A DNA stretch of 6,165 bases from JABFSC01 sp031389045 (GTDB lineage Bacteria; Desulfobacterota; Binatia; Bin18), in the NCBI GenBank assembly GCA_031389045.1, contig JANMSE010000058.1:1-6165 (forward strand). The letters are read 5' to 3'. The translations under genes were made by a program, and so were the position numbers. The notes below the pieces were generated by a model. The model was given only the letters and a program-made list of their open reading frames with translations, was not told the DNA's origin and ran no database searches. This document shows positions 1-4,480 of the stretch, in pieces; position 1 is the first letter of the stretch, and each line of letters begins with the position of its first letter.

Positions 1-568
1 GCAGATACCGCAGGGCGTTGTCTTCGAGATCACTCTTGAGCCAATTGATACCCAACCGGTGCGCCAGCGGGGCATAAATATCGAGTGTTTCCTGGGCAAT
101 TTCTTGTTGCTTGTCCTCAGAGAGATAGCCCAGCGTGCGCATGTTATGCGCGCGGTCCGCGAGTTTCACTAAGATGACGCGGATGTCACGGGCCATCGCA
201 ATGATCATCTTGCGAAAGTTCTCGGCCTGGCGTTCTTCACGAGTGGTGAAATTGATCTGGCTGATCTTGGTCACGCCATCGACGAGCGCGGCCACTTCGT
301 GGCCAAAATCTTTTTCGACTTGACTCAATGAAGTGAGGGTGTCCTCGACGGTATCGTGCAGCAGGCCAGTGATGATGCTCGGCACGTCGAGCTTCATGTC
401 AGCGATAATGCTGGCGACCCCGACGGGGTGGGTAAAATAGGGCTCTCCAGAGCGCCGGGTTTGCCCTTCGTGCATCCGCTCGGAGAAATGGTAGGCGCGG
501 GCGATCAGCTCCGCATCAGGATCAGGTTGATAGGCGCGGACCTTATCGACAAGCTCACCCAGGGTCAT
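1..568 (-). CDS. relA/spoT: RelA/SpoT-type (p)ppGpp synthetase/hydrolase, N-terminal part (cut by window edge)
   Basis: The first 189 codons of a Rel/SpoT-homologue stringent-response enzyme, which makes and hydrolyses (p)ppGpp in the cytosol; the rest lies beyond the left edge. ATG at 568. Visible is the HD-type hydrolase domain: GQTRRSGEPY (35-44), FTHP with His47, LLHDTVEDT with His71-Asp72 and Glu75-Asp76, and KLADRAHNMRTL with Asp138 and Asn142. All metal and substrate residues known from Streptococcus Rel (H53, H77, D78, E81, D82, D144, N148) are present at a constant offset of six, so the hydrolase half appears active, unlike E. coli RelA, whose HD domain is degenerate. The synthetase, TGS and ACT domains cannot be seen, so bifunctionality is inferred. 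The start codon overlaps the gmk stop as ATGA, which indicates translational coupling. The family assignment is very secure; relA, spoT or rel as the name is a matter of convention. Confidence 0.96.
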   Translation of the reverse strand, partial: MTLGELVDKVRAYQPDPDAELIARAYHFSERMHEGQTRRSGEPYFTHPVGVASIIADMKLDVPSIITGLLHDTVEDTLTSLSQVEKDFGHEVAALVDGVTKISQINFTTREERQAENFRKMIIAMARDIRVILVKLADRAHNMRTLGYLSEDKQQEIAQETLDIYAPLAHRLGINWLKSDLEDNALRYL

Positions 569-1206
569 GCGATGCTCCTCGTTCGCAGTCGTGCGACCCG
601 AGCACGTTCCGCGGTCAGAATCGCGTGCAGGAGAGATACGGCACGGTCAATGTCGTCGTTGACGATCCAATAGTCATACATGGGAAACGCGTGGGCCTCT
701 TCTCGCGCCCGGTGCAGCCGACGGGTAATAACGGCTTCGCTGTCGGTTCCACGTCCGCGGAGACGCTGCTCAAGTGCCTGCCAAGAGGGCGGTAACACAA
801 AGAGAGAGACCGCTTCGGGATAGATGCCTTTCAGTTGTTTCGCGCCTTGTACGTCAATGTCGAGCAAGAGGTCGCGTCCCTCGGCGATGGCTTCGTCGAC
901 GGGCGCGCGCGGCGTGCCGTAGAAGAAGTCATGGACGCAGGCCCACTCCGCGAAGGCGTCCGCGTCGCGCATCCGCACGAAATCGTCTTCGCTGACAAAG
1001 TGATAGTCATGTCCATCGACTTCCCCTACGCGGGGGACGCGAGTCGTATAAGAAATCGACGGGCGCAGGTCGGGAATGGCTTGGAACAGGCGGGACGCGA
1101 GGGTGGTTTTGCCCGCTCCCGATGGGGCGGAAATAATAAACAAAATCCCTTGGCGCGCGAAAGTAAAATCAGTGTCGGGGTCGTCTGACATACAGTTACT
1201 CGACAT
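565..1206 (-). CDS. gmk: Guanylate kinase
   Basis: Guanylate kinase phosphorylates GMP to GDP with ATP in the cytosol, feeding GTP and (p)ppGpp synthesis. Numbered from the ATG at 1206 (213 aa): P-loop SAPSGAGKTTL (26-36); GMP-binding segment with SYTTRVPR (52-59), GEVDGHDYHF (61-70); DIDVQGAKQLK (116-126); lid RGRGTDSEAVITRRL (150-164); and YDYWIVNDD (177-185). The length is normal for bacterial Gmk (about 200-210 aa). Two starts are possible: 1206 overlaps the yicC stop by 3 codons, while Met6 at 1191 lies 4 nt after that stop. Neither has a strong Shine-Dalgarno sequence, so coupling to yicC translation is likely; the first six residues are not conserved in the family, so 1191 is a fair alternative. 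The TGA stop overlaps the relA/spoT ATG. The core family assignment is certain. Confidence 0.97.
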   Translation of the reverse strand: MSSNCMSDDPDTDFTFARQGILFIISAPSGAGKTTLASRLFQAIPDLRPSISYTTRVPRVGEVDGHDYHFVSEDDFVRMRDADAFAEWACVHDFFYGTPRAPVDEAIAEGRDLLLDIDVQGAKQLKGIYPEAVSLFVLPPSWQALEQRLRGRGTDSEAVITRRLHRAREEAHAFPMYDYWIVNDDIDRAVSLLHAILTAERARVARLRTRSIA

Positions 1207-2083
1207 TCTGCACTTGTTCGCGGAGTTTTTCTACCTCTTCCTTGGCGGAGACGACCAAATGGCGGATTTCCGTGTCATCGGCTTTGGAGCCAATGGTGTT
1301 GACCTCACGCTGGACCTCTTGCAGCAAGAAGTCGAACCGTTTCCCGGCGGGTTCGGTCGCGTGGAGCAATTCGTTGAGGGCTTTGATGTGCCCCTGTAAA
1401 CGAACCAGCTCTTCGGTGATATCCCCTCGTTGGGCCAGGGTGGCGACTTCTTGGAGGAGGCGACTTTGGTCAATCTCGACTCCTTGCGGGAGTCCTTGCA
1501 GCAGCACGGTGACTCGTTCCTTGAGGCGTGCGCGCGTCTTGTCGTACACGATCCCGCTGCGGTCGTTGACCTGGCGGCGGACCTTATCCAGGAGCGCGAC
1601 GCGGCCCTTCAGTTCCTTCTGTAAAAAGCGTCCTTCGCGCAGCCGTTGCCGGTCAAGCGCGGCCAGCGCCAGAGTGAGGGCTTTGGTGATCGTCGCGGCT
1701 TGCACCTCCGTGGCCTGGGCTTGTTCTTCAACTTGGAACAATTCGGGATGCGCGGTCAAAAAGGAGAAATCGCCCTCGCCGCTCATGCCTAACTCTTTGT
1801 GCAACCGTGTAAGCGCCTTGCGATACGCGCGCGCCAACTCCAGATTGACCTCAATGGTGTAGCGTCGGGGTGGTTTGCCCGTGGTGCTCAAGAACAGATC
1901 GACCTTCCCGCGCGTGAGGTGCGACTCGATGAGCGCGCGAAACGCTTGCTCGTAGGCGAGAAACTCGCGCGGAAGGGGCATTTTGAGTTCAAGAAAACGG
2001 TGGTTGACCGTGCGGATTTCAACCGTCACCCGCCCCCCAGGAAACGCGGCACTGCCGCTGCCATAGCCAGTCATGCTTCGCAT
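1196..2083 (-). CDS. yicC: YicC/YloC family endoribonuclease
   Basis: A 295-aa protein of the YicC family; E. coli YicC is an endoribonuclease reported to affect small-RNA decay, and the gene often precedes gmk. The N-terminus shows the hallmark MRSMTGYG (1-8), followed by VEIRTVNHRFLELKMPLPRE (about 20-39) and a charged helical middle. The C-terminal DUF1732 block is intact: GDITEELVRLQGHI, then GKRFDFLLQEVQREVNTIGS and KEEVEKLREQV near the end. The reading frame stays open to an ATG at 2194, but the extra 37 residues are translated from a heptamer repeat and a hairpin and match nothing in the family, so I start at 2083; Met4 at 2074 is the other possibility. No good Shine-Dalgarno sequence is present for either. 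First gene of yicC-gmk-relA/spoT; it overlaps gmk by 11 bp if gmk starts at 1206. Confidence 0.94.
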   Translation of the reverse strand: MRSMTGYGSGSAAFPGGRVTVEIRTVNHRFLELKMPLPREFLAYEQAFRALIESHLTRGKVDLFLSTTGKPPRRYTIEVNLELARAYRKALTRLHKELGMSGEGDFSFLTAHPELFQVEEQAQATEVQAATITKALTLALAALDRQRLREGRFLQKELKGRVALLDKVRRQVNDRSGIVYDKTRARLKERVTVLLQGLPQGVEIDQSRLLQEVATLAQRGDITEELVRLQGHIKALNELLHATEPAGKRFDFLLQEVQREVNTIGSKADDTEIRHLVVSAKEEVEKLREQVQNVE

Positions 2084-2090
2084 AGAGCGC

Positions 2091-2120
2091 TGTTGTAAGA
2101 GGCTCTGACGCGGCTGACAA
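2091..2120 (-). promoter_or_regulatory. Candidate sigma-70 promoter of yicC-gmk-relA/spoT
   Basis: On the minus strand a -35 box TTGTCA (2120-2115, 5/6 matches to consensus) is followed after 17 nt by TACAAC (2097-2092, 4/6). Transcription would begin near 2085, only a couple of bases before the ATG at 2083, so the mRNA would be leaderless or nearly so, which agrees with the missing Shine-Dalgarno sequence. Box matching by eye only. Confidence 0.4.
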
Positions 2121-2132
2121 GGGGCGGGAGGT

Positions 2133-2167
2133 GAAAGGCGGAAGGCAGAAAGCAGAAGGGGAACAGT
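2133..2167. repeat. Degenerate heptanucleotide tandem repeat
   Basis: Consecutive 7-mers read GAAAGGC, GGAAGGC, AGAAAGC, AGAAGGG, then a decayed GAACAGT. This purine-rich array fills the gap between acr3 and yicC and explains why the yicC frame stays open upstream. It resembles the array at 6051-6092 read on the opposite strand (AAAAGGC, AAAAATC). Short heptamer arrays of this kind are known from intergenic DNA of cyanobacteria and other environmental bacteria; no function is assigned. Confidence 0.6.
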
Positions 2168-2169
2168 AG

Positions 2170-2186
2170 GGTGCGCTTCGCGCACC
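2170..2186 (-). terminator. Hairpin downstream of acr3, possible transcription end
   Basis: A 7-bp perfect GC-rich stem (GGTGCGC paired with GCGCACC, 3-nt loop TTC) lies 14 nt after the acr3 stop. There is no run of T on the downstream side of the minus strand, so it is not a classical intrinsic terminator; it may be an mRNA 3'-end stabiliser or a REP-like palindrome. A second 7-bp stem (2204-2210 with 2217-2223, loop TCGAAC) sits in the last acr3 codons just before it. Confidence 0.4.
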
Positions 2187-2200
2187 ATCTTCACGCTTCT

Positions 2201-3247
2201 TCATTCCACCTCGAACGGTGGAAGAAAATACTGCTGCTGGAACCACAGCGAGACTCTGACCAGGGCGATCAACACCGGCACCTCCACCAGCGGACCAATG
2301 ACAGCGGCGAAAGCGACCCCGGAATTGATCCCAAAGACGGCGATCGCCACGGCGATGGCGAGCTCGAAGTTATTGCTCGCGGCGGTAAACGATAGCGTCG
2401 CGGTCTGTGAGTAGTCAGCCCCGACCTTCCGCCCCATGTAGAAGCTCACGAGGAACATGATGACGAAGTAGAGCAGCAAGGGCACGGCGATACGGAGCAC
2501 ATCGAAGGGCACCTGGACAATCAGACTGCCTTTCAGACTAAACATCACCACGATGGTGAACAGTAAGGCCATCAAGGTGAGGGGACTGATACGGGGAATG
2601 AACTGCGAGTGATACCATTCTTTTCCCTTGGCGTTGACCAACACGGCACGCGTCAGCATCCCCGCGATGAACGGAATCCCCAGATAGATAAAAACGCTCT
2701 GCGCGATGTGCCCGACATGCACATCGACAACACTCCCTTGAAAACCAAACAGTGGTGGCAACACGGTAATAAAGAACCACGCATAGACACTGTAGAACAT
2801 GACCTGAAACACGCTATTAAACGCCACCAACCCAGCCGCATACTCGGTGTCGCCACGGGCTAACTCATTCCAGACAATCACCATTGCGATGCAAGGGGCG
2901 ATTCCCACTAAAATCAACCCAACCATATATTCGGGATCATTCGGTAAGAAAAGCAGCGCAAGAACAAACATGAGGAAGGGAGCGATAATCCAGTTCAGGA
3001 TGAGCGAGAGTCGCAGGATCCGCCAGTCGCGGAACACCCTGCCCATATCTTCATAGCGAACTTTCGCCAGCGGTGGGTACATCATTAGGATGAGACCGAC
3101 AGCGATGGGAATGTTCGTCGTGCCACTCTGAAATTGGTTGATAAACGCTTCCACACCCGGGATGAGGTAGCCAATGGCGACACCACTCGCCATTGCCAGA
3201 AAAATCCACAGCGTCAGAAAGCGATCAAGAAAGGAGAGTTGCTTCAT
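2201..3247 (-). CDS. acr3: Acr3-family arsenite efflux permease
   Basis: A 348-aa inner-membrane carrier that extrudes As(III) from the cytosol, driven by the proton motive force, in the BART superfamily and unrelated to the classical ArsB antiporter. The protein is a string of about ten hydrophobic segments, starting LTLWIFLAMASGVAIGYLIP (11-30). Diagnostic motifs: GLILMMYPPLAKVRYE (51-66); ILNWIIAPF (83-91); GIAPCIAMVIVW (115-126) with Cys119; SNNFELAIAVA (291-301) with Glu295; GPLVEVPVLI (318-327). Cys119 and Glu295 correspond, with the same offset of ten, to Cys129 and Glu305, the essential pair of Alkaliphilus Acr3. The ATG at 3247 has an excellent ribosome site (AGGAG at 3260-3256, 8-nt spacer). 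Last gene of arsR-arsI-acr3; 142 nt separate it from arsI. Length and motifs are complete, so it should be functional. NCBI-style annotation often calls it arsB; I am sure of the Acr3 family. Confidence 0.95.
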   Translation of the reverse strand: MKQLSFLDRFLTLWIFLAMASGVAIGYLIPGVEAFINQFQSGTTNIPIAVGLILMMYPPLAKVRYEDMGRVFRDWRILRLSLILNWIIAPFLMFVLALLFLPNDPEYMVGLILVGIAPCIAMVIVWNELARGDTEYAAGLVAFNSVFQVMFYSVYAWFFITVLPPLFGFQGSVVDVHVGHIAQSVFIYLGIPFIAGMLTRAVLVNAKGKEWYHSQFIPRISPLTLMALLFTIVVMFSLKGSLIVQVPFDVLRIAVPLLLYFVIMFLVSFYMGRKVGADYSQTATLSFTAASNNFELAIAVAIAVFGINSGVAFAAVIGPLVEVPVLIALVRVSLWFQQQYFLPPFEVE

Positions 3248-3273
3248 ACCACCAGCTCCTTTTTTTCTAAAAA

Positions 3274-3320
3274 TCGGTCACCGCAGCTGAGTCATACCAA
3301 TATGACAGAGAGATGACCGA
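3274..3320 (-). other. Nested inverted repeats in the acr3 leader
   Basis: Two perfect inverted repeats are nested: an outer TCGGTCA (3274-3280) with TGACCGA (3314-3320), and an inner GTCATA (3291-3296) with TATGAC (3301-3306) around a 4-nt CCAA. The acr3 ribosome site begins only about 10 nt downstream on the minus strand. It may be an RNA stem in the arsI-acr3 spacer or a protein site; it does not match the ArsR operator. Function unknown. Confidence 0.45.
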
Positions 3321-3347
3321 GACATGGAGTTATTGTGACGGCGGAGC

Positions 3348-3390
3348 AATGCTGAGACGGGGCGTATGCCGCGCGCCCCGTCTCAGCATT
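3348..3390 (-). other. 17-bp intercistronic hairpin at the arsI stop codon
   Basis: A perfect 17-bp stem (3348-3364 paired with 3374-3390) with a 9-nt loop. Its first base is the last base of the arsI TAA stop. On the minus strand it is followed by GCTCCGCCGTCAC and not by a T tract, so full intrinsic termination is unlikely; partial termination or protection of the arsR-arsI transcript from 3' exonucleases is more plausible. It would set the ratio of arsI to acr3 mRNA. Confidence 0.7.
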
Positions 3391-3911
3391 TAGCAGCATG
3401 CGCGCTTGGTTTGAATCTGTACCAGTGGCGTGTCTACTGAGACAGACGCGGTTGGGGCGCGGCTCTCCGTAGCGGTGGTCTGTTCTTGCCCTGCCTGAGC
3501 CCGTGTGGACGCACAGCACGCGTTCTCCGCTGGCAGTGAGTGGACCTCGGCGTCCGCGAGTAGTGTGTACATCTCCCATTCCATACCGTCGGCATCCTGC
3601 ACCCAATACTTATCTGCCTTGGCGTAACAACATGTCGTGCCGACTTGTTCCCGCATGGCAACGCCTTCGGCTTGGGTCCGCCGCTGCTCCGCGATGATTG
3701 TTTCACTATCGGTATAACGAATGCCCAGATGGCTCACGGTCCCCGGCTCCCCACGACCGGGGTTCAGCGAGAGAATCACCGGCGGGTCGGCGATCTCAAA
3801 TTTCGCGTAATCCGGTCTGACCTTCGCGGGTTCAATGCCAAGGATTTTCTTGTAGTGCTCGATCGCCGTGGGAAGGTCTTTCACTGTCAGTGCAACGTGG
3901 AAGGTATTCAT
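3390..3911 (-). CDS. arsI: ArsI/CadI-family C-As lyase (VOC-fold dioxygenase)
   Basis: A 173-aa member of the vicinal oxygen chelate (glyoxalase) superfamily, ArsI branch. ArsI is a cytosolic non-haem Fe(II), O2-dependent enzyme that splits the C-As bond of trivalent organoarsenicals such as methylarsenite or reduced roxarsone, giving As(III). Visible: the opening beta strand FHVALTV with His5; VSHLGIRY with His61; TTCCYAKADKYWVQDADG (92-109) holding the vicinal Cys94-Cys95 that bind the arsenical; and EWEMYTLL with Glu113. His5, His61 and Glu113 match the iron ligands, and the Cys pair matches Cys96-Cys97, of Thermomonospora curvata ArsI. Residues about 120-173 form a low-complexity tail with two more cysteine pairs (132-133 and 172-173). 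Start at 3911 with AGGAG at 3923-3919, 7-nt spacer. Between arsR (54-nt gap) and acr3. CadI-type members were named for cadmium induction, so substrate is inferred from residues and context. Confidence 0.92.
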   Translation of the reverse strand: MNTFHVALTVKDLPTAIEHYKKILGIEPAKVRPDYAKFEIADPPVILSLNPGRGEPGTVSHLGIRYTDSETIIAEQRRTQAEGVAMREQVGTTCCYAKADKYWVQDADGMEWEMYTLLADAEVHSLPAENACCASTRAQAGQEQTTATESRAPTASVSVDTPLVQIQTKRACC

Positions 3912-3928
3912 GGTCGTTCTCCTTTCAT

Positions 3929-3944
3929 ATCAATGAATGTTGAT
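3929..3944 (-). promoter_or_regulatory. Second ArsR operator, upstream of arsI
   Basis: ATCAA (3929-3933), a 6-nt spacer TGAATG, TTGAT (3940-3944): the same ATCAA-N6-TTGAT geometry as the operator before arsR and the motif known for ArsR/SmtB-type arsenic repressors. It lies in the 54-nt arsR-arsI gap, just upstream of the arsI ribosome site, so ArsR bound here could act as a roadblock or control a second start point. Confidence 0.7.
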
Positions 3945-3965
3945 GGGTCAAGATAAAAAAAGGGG

Positions 3966-4316
3966 CTACTCACAACACCGTGAAGCCGACCGCACGCGAC
4001 GGCAGCAGGTTTTCAGGCCGCTCACGAATTGTCCGAGTTCATCGACCACCTCGGCATTGAGGCAGTAATAGACCCATCGTCCTTCTCGACGGTCCTTGAG
4101 GATGCCGGCGTCCTTGAGGATTTTGAGATGGAACGAGAGGCGTGACTGCCCTGTTTCCAGGAGGTCCGTCAGATCGCACACGCACTGTTCGCCCGCACTG
4201 AGGCGATCGATAATCCGCAGACGTGTTTCATCCGACAGCGCGTGAAACCAGCGGGCCGCCCGTGTGAGGGAGGCATCACGTTGAGGGAAAAGCTCCTTTG
4301 TTACCACTCCAGCCAT
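3966..4316 (-). CDS. arsR: ArsR-family arsenic-responsive repressor
   Basis: A 116-aa dimeric winged-helix repressor of the ArsR/SmtB family, which leaves its operator when As(III) binds cysteines. N-terminal ARWFHALSDETRLRIIDRL (21-39) is the family signature. The metal-site helix reads GEQCVCDL (42-49) with Cys45 and Cys47, the alpha-3 arsenic site of the E. coli type (CVCDLC) but lacking its third Cys. The recognition helix is TGQSRLSFHLKILKDAGIL (55-73) and the wing is REGRWVYYCLN (77-87). The tail adds Cys104-Cys105 and Cys114-Cys115, which could supply a third thiol. ATG at 4316; no Shine-Dalgarno sequence precedes it, and the promoter is so close that the message may be leaderless. First gene of arsR-arsI-acr3; an operator in its promoter indicates autoregulation. 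Family certain; arsenic as inducer follows from motif, operator and neighbours. Confidence 0.95.
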   Translation of the reverse strand: MAGVVTKELFPQRDASLTRAARWFHALSDETRLRIIDRLSAGEQCVCDLTDLLETGQSRLSFHLKILKDAGILKDRREGRWVYYCLNAEVVDELGQFVSGLKTCCRRVRSASRCCE

Positions 4317-4321
4317 GGTGT

Positions 4322-4350
4322 GTATGTATCAATTTTTTTTGATATGTCAA
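4322..4350 (-). promoter_or_regulatory. arsR promoter
   Basis: On the minus strand a perfect -35 box TTGACA (4350-4345) lies ahead of an A-rich spacer. The -10 is weak: TACATA at 4328-4323 with a 16-nt spacer, or CATACA with 18 nt, 3/6 matches each. Transcription would begin at or within a few bases of the arsR ATG (4316). The ArsR operator lies between and over the two boxes, as expected for repression by occlusion. Confidence 0.6.
4327..4344 (-). promoter_or_regulatory. ArsR operator in the arsR promoter
   Basis: A perfect 6+6 inverted repeat, TATCAA (4327-4332) and TTGATA (4339-4344), around six T. The core ATCAA-N6-TTGAT is the established ArsR/SmtB arsenic operator pattern. It fills the spacer between the -35 and -10 boxes of arsR. 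Because the flavin oxidoreductase gene diverges from here, binding could also affect that gene, although its start lies about 135 nt away. Confidence 0.82.
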
Positions 4351-4365
4351 GGTGAAAAATACGCA

Positions 4366-4387
4366 CGGCGGAAAAATTCATCCGCCG
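4366..4387 (+). other. Short hairpin in the leader of the flavin oxidoreductase gene
   Basis: A perfect 7-bp stem (CGGCGGA 4366-4372 with TCCGCCG 4381-4387) and an 8-nt loop AAAATTCA. It lies in the 164-nt divergent gap, about 93 nt before the ATG at 4481. No T tract follows, so it is not an intrinsic terminator. It could be a leader structure or chance; I see no clear plus-strand promoter in this gap. Confidence 0.35.
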
Positions 4388-4480
4388 CAAAACCCACCCG
4401 CGTCAGGAAGAGATTGCACATTCAGCGCCATTTCTTTAAGAAGAATCACAGCTTTGGCTGGAACAGGAAGGAGAACACAG

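Noticed and set aside
1242..1862. Plus-strand open frame of 206 codons
   Set aside because: It lies wholly antisense to yicC, whose protein has clear conserved motifs; the plus-strand product is serine/arginine-rich with no recognisable domain.
2084..2194. N-terminal extension of yicC to the ATG at 2194
   Set aside because: The extra 37 codons run through a heptamer repeat and a hairpin, and the conserved family start is MTGYG.
3924..3951. Separate arsI promoter (TTGACC, 16 nt, TATGAA)
   Set aside because: The boxes look fair, but the start of transcription would fall after the arsI Shine-Dalgarno sequence, which is otherwise ideal; kept only as an operator.
4352..4480. N-terminal extension of the flavin oxidoreductase to 4352
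   Set aside because: A strong ribosome site fits the ATG at 4481; the upstream codons look like leader DNA and contain a hairpin.
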